Assembly (NCBI RefSeq): GCF_039555335.1
Contig: NC_092635.1
Span: 69,042,058-69,106,057 of the forward strand
Origin: Amphiura filiformis
Lineage: Eukaryota > Echinodermata > Ophiuroidea > Amphilepidida > Amphiuridae
DNA: 64,000 nucleotides
Direction of reading: 5' to 3'
The notes beneath the pieces are model-generated. The model was not told the origin of the DNA, did not search any database, and saw nothing but the letters and a program-made list of their open reading frames with translations. Positions 34,385-46,140 of this stretch are shown here, piece by piece; the first letter of the stretch is position 1, and each line of letters starts with the position of its first letter. The position numbers were made by a program, and so were the translations under genes.

Positions 34385-35350
34385 AACCTAGAATCCGTGC
34401 CCTAAAAACCCAACCTGAATTACCTTAAACCCCAAACAGTACCCTTAAACCCAACAAACACGCACCCTTAAAGCCTAACTACTTGTACCCTTAAACCCTA
34501 ACACGCACCCTTAACCTCCAAAACGCAGGACTAACCTTAAACCCCAACACTTACCCTTAAACCCAAACATGTACCTTTAAAATTCCCAACAAGTTAGCCC
34601 TAACCTTTAAACCCAAACCCAACCTATCTGTACCCTTCCTTAACCCCCAACATGTAGGCCCTGGTCCCCAAACTATATGTACCTATATGTCCAACAAGTC
34701 AGACCTACCCTTTAAACCCAAACCCAACCTGTAGGCCTACCCTTAAACCCCAACACGTAGGTACCATTATTCCCCAAACTGCACCTTTAAACCCCAACAC
34801 GTAGGCCAAGGCCTATCCTTAAACCCAACCTGAACTGCCTTGAACCCCAACCAGTCCCTGAAACCCAACATACAAACATGTACCCTTAAAGCCCAACCGC
34901 ATGTACCCTTAAACCCCGACACGTGCCCTTAACCCCCAAACGTAGGCATACCCTTAGAGCCCAACATTTACCCTTAAACCCCAACATGTACGTGTACCTT
35001 AAAAACTCCCACAAGTCAGACCTGCCCTTTAAACCCAAACCCAACCTGTAGGCCTACCCTTCCCTAAACCCCAACATGTAGGCCCTTGTCCCCAAACTGT
35101 AGACCTATACGTAGGCCTAACCCCAACATATGTACCTTTAAAACTCTAACCTAAAGTCAGGCTTGCCTTTAAAACCCAAACCCAACCTGTAGGCCTACCC
35201 TTAAACCCCAATATGAAGGCCCTACCCTAAATCCCCAACCTGTACCTGTAGCTGTAAACCACAACACATGCCCTTAAACCCCATGACATCTACTGAAACT
35301 CCAACATGTACCCTTTAAACTCCAAACCAACCCCTGAAACCCATGTAGGG
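34385..35350. repeat. Degenerate CCCTTAAACCC minisatellite
   Basis: About 970 bp of irregular ~24-27-bp units such as CCCTTAAACCCCAACATGTA followed by GGCCTA. They are C-rich on this strand. Segments such as CCCTTAAACCCTAACAC resemble the CCCTAA telomere repeat, but no pure TTAGGG run exists, so this is a telomere-like minisatellite rather than a telomere. Confidence 0.85.
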
Positions 35351-36305
35351 TCAGCGTACCTTTAAAATGCCCCATCCATTACCTGACACACAATGACAGG
35401 CCAGATCATTTTGGAATTTGGAAACCGCATAGGCTTAATTCTGTGGCATAGTTTAAAAAACACTGAAATATTGTCTAAAACGTGACAACAGCGAGCAGGA
35501 AATTGTGCATACTATTTGCCACCGTTTTCCTATTGTTTTTCTGTGCCTTTTATGAAGTATAATATTGCAAGATGCCCAAAACACACGTGCCTCCTCCTAT
35601 TTTTCTGTAGGCCAATGCTCTTTAGCCTGGCTTCAACATTTTGTTTGAGCTTGGTCATATCAAGACCCAAGCGTGTGTCGCACGGAACGACCATTTAAAC
35701 AAACAAACGAAAGTAGGCCTAAATATTATACCACCTATGGCTAGAATTTTCTTTGGATGTGGGGGATCCAAATTTACAAAAAGTGAGCGTCAATGAAATT
35801 GCGACCCCCCCTCACCGATACACCTACTTACCCCTACGCTAAAATTTTATTGAAATCAGTCTTTTGAATAAATTAAACACACTATCTGTGGTCATTTGTG
35901 ACTCTCTATATTTTGGTCATCAATTTGTTTTTCTTTAAACCCTCCCCCGCCCCCCTCCGTATAATGGGGACCCACCCCCTTTCCGAAGAAAATGAGAGCC
36001 CCCTAAGCCCTAAACACAGATCCCATGCAAGTATCAATCCGGAGCAGACGCCAGTACCAATCTGTTAAATACAGCCTTGGATACCTTCATCAAATGAACG
36101 GGTTATTTTCTCCTAACATTATGCAAATACGAAAATACCAACATGCAAATTAACCTCAATGCACACCGAGTGTATATAAGTACTATCACCATGATATCAT
36201 AGTATACTACGACTCTTTCACGGTCAAAACGTGATGAACCACTGGTTTTTCATGGCAACGGGATCATCGCGCAGCACCGGCAGGACTTGCCGTAAAAATC
36301 TTAAC
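35351..36305. other. Non-coding stretch with a possible TATA-box promoter
   Basis: Contains GTGTATATAAGTACTA at about 36170-36186, a good TATA-like motif in + orientation. The sequence downstream is triplet-repeat DNA with no convincing gene, so a promoter call is speculative. Confidence 0.3.
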
Positions 36306-36485
36306 TCGCCGGCGGGACTTGCCGTATGATGCCTAGGATGATGATGATGAGGATGACAAGATGCCGATGCCTCAAATTAAGTATGACTCGGATGATTGGA
36401 TATAATGATGATGCCTAGGATGATGATGACTCCGATATGATGCATAGATGATGATGACTCCGATAATGATGAATATGACGATGAC

Positions 36486-36541
<56 letters not shown>

Positions 36542-36749
36542 CGACGACGATGATGATAATGATGATGACGACGATGATTACGCTATATAATGACAGAATG
36601 AATGAAGGTGTCATTTTATTAGCGATATTGAAATTAGGGGAGCCCCGAAAAGTTGAGTGTTACCGTAGTTACTGCGGTTTTCGGACTTGTTTTTTCTTTC
36701 TAAACATCCTCGTACGTATCATTCTTCCTTAAATTTTCTCGGTTTGTAA
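36306..36749 (+). repeat. Triplet-rich unit 1 (GAT repeats)
   Basis: Contains CCTAGGATGATGATGACTCC motifs, a (GAT)n run at about 36484-36540, and the tail GCCCCGAAAAGTTGAGTGTT...TTCGGACTTGTTTTTTC. It recurs as tandem units at 39178, 39650 and 40190. One frame reads acidic Asp-rich peptides, another poly-Met; no frame is preserved over the unit. Confidence 0.85.
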
Positions 36750-39053
36750 TAAGGCTAGCTTCAGACTCCGCATTGTACGTACAATATTGTATGTACAATA
36801 CTTTTCGTGACGTCAAAAAGTATTACACGTGCAATAAATATACGTGCCACGACTAGTTGAATCAGATTAAATCCCCGCGCTATAACCCGGGCTATAACCC
36901 TGACGGTTCATTGTTTGCTAAATCCAAGCGAGGACACCAGAAAATCTATGCAAGATAAATTTCTACTGCTGCTGATGAAAAATCCTAGAGTGCGTTTTGA
37001 GGTTTTTTCTGCACTTTACCAGTAGGCCTAATAAATTCATAAAAAGATAAAAATCAAATAAAGATTTAGGGCGAATGCTTTTACTCACTGCTCATCTGAT
37101 CCACTTTCCCAGGAAACTAAATACCGATGCTGACTTTCCAGACATAATTATGAGTAAACATCAAATTTAATGTTTACAAAACAATCAAATATATATACAT
37201 TCGTTTGCATTTTGTACATAAATATTAATATTAATAATGTACAAACATTAAAAAAGGGGGCCTAAGAGTATGTCTATCTTTAATCATATACTAATTCCGC
37301 CAATGCATGCCCAAACATATTTTATATATATGAAATCGTGTAATGGCACCCAAATTCCAATAAACAATAAAAACAAATTTGTTATCAAATACACTAGGCC
37401 TATACATTGTATTACAGGAATTTAATAGATGGTGCATTTTAATAAATAAATAGATTAACACGGGTAATGGGCGATAAATATTGGGCAATACCGGATTTAC
37501 CACAGAGCCAGTGGACAAAGAAATTAATTACAATTAAAACAAATTAAATGAGAAAATGAAAGCAAGGACATTTGGTGTTCAAAGTATTGTTTTAGAATGC
37601 GAAGGAGTCCTAAATGTTATCCTGGCCCAGGACACTGATTAATGTAAATTCGACCCATAGTTATTTTATCTACTTTTGCCAGCATTCAACCTGTTTTCAA
37701 TGTGATTTGTGCCTATTTTTAATACAATTCCGAAATCTGACGTATCAATGTTGTATCGTCCACAAACTATGATCCGAGACTATTTCATTTGACACGGTTG
37801 TATGGATTTCAAAAGATCGGTCCTATAATAGATATCGATTAGAGAATTACAGCAAGAGGCTTTGAGGATGCCGCAATCCTCTTGACAATCAACCAATCAG
37901 AGAGACATATTTTAGAATTATGTTCGTAGTTGAAACTCTTTCAACTCTGAAATATATATTTCAAGTAATCTCGTTTCACATTAACACGTTTATGGATGTA
38001 TTGGGATGATCATAAGTAGGTCTATAACATACACCATCATAACATGCCTCAACGATATCAACATGTAAAAAGCTGTTGCAAATTCATAACACAACGTGTT
38101 ATAATGTATAATGTTATATGCCAAAACTTTAAAAACAATAAAAATATCAGTATCAATCAAATCAAAACCAGAATAAATACATAGGCCTACAAATAATACT
38201 TAAGAAACTGACTAAATCAATATATGACTAAATGTCAGTATAAATGAATCGCTAAATCAATTAATCAATCAGTAATCAATCAATAAATAAATACATAAAT
38301 AAATAAACAAATAAATAAATAAACAAATAGGCCTAAATAAATAAATCTATAAATAAATAAATAAGAAATGAATGTGCCATTTATATTATTATTACAATTT
38401 TAGTATTATTAATATCGTTAGTTTTAATAGGCCTTTTAATATTAATATCAAACAATCAACCAATCAATCAATAAATAAATAAACAAATAAATAAATAAAT
38501 AAAACAAATAGGCCTAAATAAATAAATCTATAAATAAATAAATAAGAACTGAATGCGCCATTTATATTATTATTACAATTTTAATATTATTAATATCGTT
38601 AGTATTAATAGGCCTTTTAATATTAATATCAATCAATCAACCAACCAATCAATCAATCAATAAATAAACAAATAAATAAATAAACAAATAGGCCTAAATA
38701 AATAAATCTATAAATAAATGAATAAGAACTGAATGCGCCATTTATATTATTATTACAATTTTAATATTATTGATATCGTTAGTATCGTTAGTATTGATAG
38801 GCCTTTTAATATTAAATATTAATACAAAAAGACATAAAAAGATGTTCATCATTCCGTGCACGAACACTCACTAAATTTACCACTCTTAGAAATTTGGCAA
38901 CTACGTATCAATTAAGCAACCAACGATTGTAGCACAATATATATTTTCCCGGTACATACTATTTATTGCACGTGCAATACTTTTTGGCGTCACGAAAAGT
39001 ATTGTACATACAATATTGTACGTACAATATGGAGTCTGAAGCGCGCTTAAGGC
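36750..39053. mobile_element. 2.3-kb TIR element with TAAGGC target-site duplication
   Basis: The ends 36756-36845 and 38955-39047 are ~85-bp inverted repeats (GCTTCAGACTCC, TTGTACGTACAATATTGTAT, CAATACTTTTCGTGACG). Direct repeats TAAGGC flank it at 36750-36755 and 39048-39053. Paralogous units retain the uninterrupted TAATAAGGCG site at about 39585 and 40119. The interior has no transposase ORF, so it is non-autonomous. Confidence 0.88.
38275..38830. repeat. ~180-bp tandem repeat, three copies, within the TIR element
   Basis: Units contain AATAAATAAATAAACAAATA, GGCCTAAATAAATAAATC, CGCCATTTATATTATTATTA and TAGGCCTTTTAATATTAATA. Copies lie at about 38285, 38465 and 38650. AT-rich, no coding. 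Confidence 0.85.
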
Positions 39054-39059
39054 GCTTCT

Positions 39060-39363
39060 CGAAAGCAATGGGACAGCGCTATTGTGGGAGTCTAATTACC
39101 CTATTAGCAGGAATAAGAGCTAAATCAACCGTGAAATTTTGTTGATGACGATGCATCGCATGATATAGACTTGGATTAGCATGATGACCATGATGATGAT
39201 AAGAAGGCGATGCCTCAGATTCAGTATATAATATCATCACACTGCCGACGCAGCTTTTGACTATAATGATGATGCCTAGGATGATGATGACTCCGATAAG
39301 ATGCCTAGGATGATGATGACTCCGATAATGATGAATATGATGAATATGATGAATATGATGAAT

Positions 39364-39399
<36 letters not shown>

Positions 39400-39426
39400 T
39401 TGACGACGATGATGATGATAATGATA

Positions 39427-39477
<51 letters not shown>

Positions 39478-39938
39478 AAGGCAGCCCGAAAAGTTTAGTG
39501 TTAGTGTTAGGGCGGTTTTCGGACTTGTTTTTTCTTTCTAAACATCCTCGCACGTATCATTCTTCCTTAAATTTTCTCGGTTTGTAATAAGGCGCTTCTC
39601 GAAAGCAATGGGACAGAGCTGCGTCGATGCCTCAGATTCAGGATGATGAATTGTATATAATATCATCACACTGCCGACGCAGCTTTTGACTATAATGATG
39701 ATGCCTAGGATGATGAATGATTATGATGCCTAGGATGATGATGATAAGACGGCGATGCCTCAGATTCAGTATATAATATCATCACACTGCCGACGCAGCT
39801 TTTGACTATAATGATGATGCCTAGGATGATGATGACTCCGATAAGATGCCTAGGATGATGATGACTCCGATAATGATGAATATGATGAATATGATGATGA
39901 TGATGATGATGTTGACGACGATGATGATGATAATGATA

Positions 39939-40010
<72 letters not shown>

Positions 40011-40286
40011 AAGGCAGCCCCGAAAAGTTTAGTGTTAGTGTTAGGGCGGTTTTCGGACTTGGTTTTTCTTTCTGTTTGTGCTCGTACGTATCTTTGTTCC
40101 TTAAATTTTCTCGGTTTGTAATAAGGCGGTTCTCGAAAGCAATGGGACAGAGCTGCGCCGATGCCTCAGATTCAGGATGATGAATTGTATATAATATCAT
40201 CACACTGCCGACGCAGCTTTTGACTATAATGATGATGCCTAGGATGATGATGACTCCGATATGGTGCCTAGGATGATGATGACTCC

Positions 40287-40318
<32 letters not shown>

Positions 40319-40560
40319 GGATGAGGATGAGGAGGAGGAGGAGGAGGAGGAGGAGGAGGAGGAGGAGGAGGAGGAGGAGGAGGAGGAGGAGGAGGAGGAG
40401 GAGGAGGAGGAGGAGGAGGAGGAGGAGGAGGAGGAGGAGGAGGATATGAAAGCGGTTGTCGAAAGAAATGGCGAAGCCTTGAGCCCGAAAAGTTGAGTGT
40501 AACCGTAGTTAGGGTTGTTGGACGGATTTTGTTTGCTTATAAACATCCTCGACGTATCAT
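39060..40560 (+). repeat. Tandem triplet-rich units 2-4 (period ~534 bp)
   Basis: Markers TTTGTAATAAGGCG (39581 and about 40115) and CTGCCGACGCAGCTTTTGAC (39243, 39788, 40207) define tandem units. Each contains CCTAGGATGATGATGACTCC and a (GAT)n tract of different length. The units end with GAAAAGTTTAGTGTTAGTGT...GGTTTTCGGACTTG. Triplet tracts create poly-Met, poly-Asp and poly-Ser/Arg frames. Confidence 0.9.
40330..40443 (+). repeat. Pure (GGA)n microsatellite, ~38 units
   Basis: About 114 bp of uninterrupted GGA, preceded by (GAT)n and GAGGAT transitions. The + strand is all-purine, capable in principle of triplex or G-rich structures. Confidence 0.95.
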
Positions 40561-40574
40561 TTCTTCCTTAAATT

Positions 40575-40925
40575 TTCTTTCCACCAATTGCACAAATAGC
40601 ACTTACTGGAAGCAACTCAGATATTGTCAATCCTCATTGCTTTTATAAATTGCATAAATTGCAACACCTGTGGCTATTTCTACAATTTGTAAAAATTGCT
40701 TACGTGCATGGCTATTTGTACAAATTGCACACTTTCTTGCAACTGTAGGCACTTGTGCAATTGACTGACATAAATGGCACAAATTGCAACACCTGTGGCT
40801 ATTTATGCAATTTGTGAAAATTGCTTAAGCAACTGGCTATTTGTGCAATTTGTGCTATTTATACAAATTGCACACTTTCTTGCAATTGAAGGCTATTTGT
40901 GCAATGACCAATCCTGCGCCTTTAT
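40575..40925. repeat. GCAATTTGTG-type short repeats downstream of the epimerase stop
   Basis: Repeated motifs TTGCACAAATAGC, GGCTATTTGTGCAATTTGTG, TTTATACAAATTGCACACTT. They are related in sequence to the subrepeats of the 167-bp satellite at 14600-15790. In minus orientation they lie immediately 3' of the epimerase stop, so they may fall in its 3' UTR. Confidence 0.6.
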
Positions 40926-40974
40926 GCCATATTTACAGCCTACATGTACTTGGTGCCACCGTGTCTTCCTTCAG

Positions 40975-41138
40975 TCATTGCACTATGTTTAATACTTGGT
41001 TGCCATGGAACGTGTCACCAGGGGTCAAGGTCACTGCAGACGACACATGACCAGCCTCTACACAGATCATATTAGGATATTCATCATCACCAAAATCAGA
41101 CATTCCCTTGGCTTTGTCTGCCCATGGATTCCAAACAA
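40975..41138 (-). CDS. Glucose-6-phosphate 1-epimerase, terminal exon
   Basis: This gene encodes a D-hexose-6-phosphate mutarotase (aldose-1-epimerase superfamily, YeaD/Ymr099c group), which interconverts alpha and beta anomers of glucose-6-phosphate, presumably in the cytosol. The exon follows an acceptor read as TTTGCTTTTACAG. Two bases complete a valine codon, then it reads VWNPWADKAKGMSDFGDDEY, NMICVEAG, and TPGDTFHGNQVLNIVQ-stop (TGA at 40975-40977). VWNPW..KA..M.DFGD.EY..M.CVE.G is the family's C-terminal hallmark, and the Glu of CVEAG corresponds to the catalytic glutamate as I know the family. The last intron (41139-48875) contains the 6.5-kb foldback element only ~70 bp upstream of this exon. 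Confidence 0.92.
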
Positions 41139-43084
41139 CTGTAAAAGCAAATAAAAATCAAATAAAAATCAAAAAATCCAAATTGTAAGCATGGCAATAT
41201 TGTTATATAGTCCAGGAGCAAGATCCCACAGGGGGCCTAAATAAGGACTTGGTTCACCCTCCACTACATACAAGGTTTGACACCATAGGTAGTTAGTATG
41301 GACCCTCTAGATCACTGCTAGGTAGGTAGTGGACTCAAATTGTGGTATCACTTTTTTTTTACAGGTCATTTTATGTATGGACGTATAATGGCATAAAATC
41401 ACCAAAAATAGGACAAAATTAAGGGGTAGGGGAGATATAAATTCCAAGAACTCAACTTTTACTCGTGATTTTGAATTCATTTTGGTATCAATATGTAGCT
41501 AAATGATTTTTTTAACTTTCTAGTATTATTTTTAAACAAAAACAGGTTTCATTTGAGCATATTTGGAAGTATATAGTCCATAAATGAGTGGTAATCTGAT
41601 TTTTAAACCATATGTGTAAAGTTTGACATTGGCCTCAAATCTCACAACTATACCACTTTATATTTTCAAAATTGATTCAGTTTCCATTTTTAATTTTTAA
41701 TTTAAATTTTAATGTTTTATTTTGTTTTTAATGTTAAGCATATCAAGGGAAACATTATTGTAACAGTTCCAATCATTATAATATGTATGAGTTCGTTGGG
41801 GTGTCTGTGGGACGAGGTGGGTGTGGGGTGCTGGGTGTACATAGGGTATGTGTGGGGGTGAGGGGATGAATGTGTGTGTACATGTCTTAATATGTCACTT
41901 CACTGCACCAACTTCCATTTACAAAATCCGTTAAGTTTCCATTGATGTGAATATTTATGTGTAGGACGTGAGTAACCACTGGGAAAAAGACAAACAATGT
42001 TTTAAAAACCAAAACCCAACAAAAACTGATGTTGATTTCCCTCAGTATATCAGCATAACATAGAAAAATATTAAGGGTAGGGAAAATAAATCATCAGAAC
42101 TCAATATTTTACTCATGATATTGACTTCATCTTGGTATTAATTCTATTCAATTCAATTTAATATGTATATCTAATTGATTGTTCTAACTTTTTGTATTAT
42201 TTTAAAGCAAAGCGACCATTAGTTGTCAGGTAGATACACAGAAACTGTGAGAAAAGGGTACGTTTTCTATGTCTAACAGCGTAAATATGACAATATTAAG
42301 GGGTAGGGAAATATAAACTGCCATAACTCAACTTTTACTCATGAAAATGAATTCATCTTGGTATCAAAATGTATCTAAGTGATTGTTCTAACTTTCTAGT
42401 ATCATTTTAAAGCAAAGCAACCATTAGTTGTCAGACAGATATACAGAAACTGTGAGGAAAAGGTAACTTTTCTATGTCTAACAGCGTGAAGATGACAATA
42501 TTACGGGTAGGGAAATGTAAACTGTCATAACTCAACTTTTACTCATGAAAATGAATTCATCTTGGTATCAAAATATATCCAAGTTATTGGTCTAGCTTTC
42601 TAGTATTATCTTAAAGAAAAGCGACCATTATTTGTCAGGCAGATATACAGAAACTGTGAGGAAAAGGTAAATTGTCTATGTCTAACAGCGTAAAATGACA
42701 ATATTAAGGGGGTAGGGGAAATGTATAACTGCCATAACTCAACTTTTACTCATGAAAATGAATTCATCTTGGTATCAAAATGTATCTAAGTGATTGTTCT
42801 AACTTTCTAGTATTATTTTAAAGCAAAGCGACCATTATTTGTCAGGCAATATATACAGACACTGTGAGGAAAAGGTAATGTCTAACAGCGTAAAATGACA
42901 ATATTAAGGGGTAGGGGAAATATATAACTGCCATAACTCAACTTTTACTCATGAAAATGAATTCATCTTGGTATCAAAATGTATCTGATTGGCTGTTCTA
43001 ACTTTCTATAAACAAAGCGATCATTAGTTGTCAGGTAGATACACAGAAACTGTCAGAAGAAGTCATTTTCTATATCTAGCAGCG

Positions 43085-43371
43085 TAATGGACCGTTCACA
43101 AACACTTGTAAGGGGAGGGCCTGAATCAAAAAATTTCATCGCATAAAATATTCTTTCGAGCCCCCCCCTTTACAGACCTCAAAAATTGTAGGGCCCCTTT
43201 TGACATGAAAATTATGGGTCAACCCATAGAAAATCATATAAACTAAATTTTTCCAGGAAAATTTTTGATCATTTTTTTTCAGCCCCCCTTAGGAGTGTCA
43301 AAAATTTTCAAACCCCCCCCCCCTTTTTTTGCATCAGGCCCCCCTTACAAGTGTTTGTGAACGGTCCCTAA
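43085..43371. mobile_element. MITE (GGGACCGTTCACAAACACTT) with TAA TSD, nested
   Basis: The element 43088-43368 has ends TGGACCGTTCACAAACACTT and inverted GGGACCGTTCACAAACACTT, then GTAAGGGGGG. It is flanked by TAA at 43085-43087 and 43369-43371. The neighbouring repeat unit at about 42270 shows the empty site AACAGCGTAAATATGACAAT. A TAA duplication fits PIF/Harbinger-like elements. Confidence 0.88.
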
Positions 43372-43869
43372 ATATGACAATATCAAGGTAGGGGGAAATA
43401 TAAACTCCCATAACTCAACTTTTACTCTTGATAATGAATTCATCGAACGTTCTGGTATCATTAGTTGTTATGTAGATACAAAGGAAATGTGAGAAAAAAC
43501 TTCCATGTGTAACAGTGTCAAATATGATAATATTAAGGGTAGGGGAAATATTACCATTTCTCAACTTTGGCTGCATTAACTGTGAAGGGGAACACAGGAA
43601 TACAAATCGTTGCACCAACATTTTAATGTAGTATACGATTGAGGTTTCTTACGTTAATTGGTGCAATTGGACCATTTTAAAAATTTGACCTTTATTTATG
43701 ATATTGATATATTCGACGTTATAACCCCTGAACTAAGCTTCAGAGAACTATGACAATTGTCTTTTTTTTAATTCTTAGCGATGAGAGGAACAATTTGAGA
43801 TTACAACATTACAACATGATAGGATAATTTTTTAGTATTGGCCCCATTATGACCTTCAACCCCTCGTGG

Positions 43870-46140
43870 GAAACTTAATTGCTTTTAAAATAATGCCAGA
43901 AAATGAGAACAATCAAATAGCTACATATTGATGCCAAAATGGAATTCATTTTCTTCAGTGAAACTTGTGTTTTGGTGATTTGTATGTCCCTTACCCCTTA
44001 ATATTGTCATATTTTACGCTGTTAGACATTGAATATTAACATTTTCATACATTTTATGTCTATCTACCTGACAACTAATGAATTTTAAGTTGCTTTTAAA
44101 ATAATACTAGAAAGTTAGAACTATCAAGTAGCTACATATTGATACCAAAATGGAATTCATTTTCGTCAGTGAAACCTGTGTTTTGGTGATTTGTATGTCC
44201 CTTACCCCTTAATATTGTCATATTTTACGCTGTTAGACATTGAATATTAACATTTTCATACATTTTATGTCTATCTACCGGACAACTTATGGCTTAATTG
44301 CTTTTAAAATAATACTAGAAGGTTAGAACTATCAAATAGCTACATATTGATACCAAAATGAATTCATTTTCATCAGTAAAACTTGAGTTTGAGTGATTTG
44401 TATGTCCCCTTACCCCTTAATATTGTCATATTTTATGCTGTTATACATTGAATATTAACATTTTCATACATTTTATGTCTATCTACCGGACAACTAATGG
44501 CTTAATTGCTTTTAAAATAATACTAGAAGGTTAGAACTATCAAATAGCTACAGATTGATACCAAAATGAATTCCATTTTCAACAGGGTAAAACTTGAGTT
44601 TGGGTGATTTGTATGTCCCTTACCCTTAATATTGTCATATTTTACGCTGTTAGACATTGAATATTAAAATTTTCATACATTTTATGTCTATCTACCGGAC
44701 AACTAATGGCTTAATTGCTTTTAAAATAATACTAGAAGGTTAGAACTATCAAATAGCTACATATTGATACCAAAATGAATTCATTTTCATCAGTAAAACT
44801 TGAGTTTGGGTGATTTGTATGTCCCTTACCCCTTAATATTGTCATATTTTACGCTGTTAGACATTGAATATTAAAATTTTCATACATTTTATGTCTATCT
44901 ACCGGACAACTAATGGCTTAATTGCTTTTAAAATAATACTAGAAGGTTAGAACTATCAAATAGCTACATATTGATACCAAAATGAATTCATTTTCATCAG
45001 TAAAACTTGAGTTTGGGTGATTTGTATGTCCCCTTACCCCTTAATATTGTCATATTTTATGCTGTTAGACATTGAATATTAACATTTTCATACATTTTAT
45101 GTCTATCTACCGGACAACTAATGGCTTAATTGCTTTTAAAATAATACTAGAAGGTTAGAACTATCAAATAGCTACATATTGATACCAAAATGAATTCATT
45201 TTCATCAGTAAAACTTGAGTTTGGGTGATTTGTATGTCCCCTTACCCCTTAATATTGTCATATTTTACGCTGTTAGACATTGAATATTAACATTTTCATA
45301 CATTTTATGTCTATCTACCGGACAACTAATGGCTTAATTGCTTTTAAAATAATACTAGAAGGTTAGAACTATCAAATAGCTACATATTGATACCAAAATG
45401 AATTCATTTTCATCAGTAAAACTTGAGTTTGGGTGATTTGTATGTCCCCTTACCCCTTAATATTGTCATATTTTACGCTGTTAGACATTGAATATTAACA
45501 TTTTCATACATTTTATGTCTATCTACCGGACAACTAATGGCTTAATTGCTTTTAAAATAATACTAGAAGGTTAGAACTATCAAATAGCTACATATTGATA
45601 CCAAAATGAATTCATTTTCATCAGTAAAACTTGAGTTTGGGTGATTTGTATGTCCCCTTACCCTTAATATTGTCATATTTTACGCTGTTAGACATTGAAT
45701 ATCAACATTTTCATACATTTTATGTCTATCTACCGGACAACTAATGGCTTAATTGCTTTTAAAATAATACTAGAAGGTTAAAACTATCAAATAGCTACAT
45801 ATTGATACCAAAATGAATTCATTTTCATCAGTAAAACTTGAGTTTGGGTGATTTGTATGTCCCCTTACCCTTAATATTGTCATATTTTACGCTGTTAGAC
45901 ATTGAATATTAACATTTTCATACATTTTATGTCTATCTACCGGACAACTAATGGCTTAATTGCTTTTAAAATAATACTAGAAGGTTAGAACTATCAAATA
46001 GCTACATATTGATACCGAAATGAATTCATTTTCATCAGTAAAACTTGAGTTTGGGTGATTTGTATGTCCCCTTACCCCTTAATATTGTCATATTTTACGC
46101 TGTTAGACATTGAATATTAACATTTTCATACATTTTATGT
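43870..46140. repeat. Homogenised ~208-bp tandem core of the right arm
   Basis: Marker CTACCGGACAAC recurs at about 44276, 44484, 44693 and 44900, with further copies to about 45940. Units contain TACCCCTTAATATTGTCATA, TTTTACGCTGTTAGACATTG and AAATAGCTACATATTGATAC. They are nearly identical, whereas outer units are diverged: recent homogenisation in the middle of the arm. Confidence 0.9.

Noticed and set aside
34385-35350. True telomere
   Set aside because: No run of pure CCCTAA/TTAGGG; units are irregular and the locus is internal.
36372-36732. Poly-Met (+) and poly-Ile (-) ORFs at 36.4-36.7 kb, and similar frames at 39.3 and 39.8 kb
   Set aside because: Translation of (GAT)n tracts in tandem units; no conserved frame.
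40261-40546. Poly-Arg (+) and poly-Ser (-) ORFs
   Set aside because: Translation of a pure GGA microsatellite.
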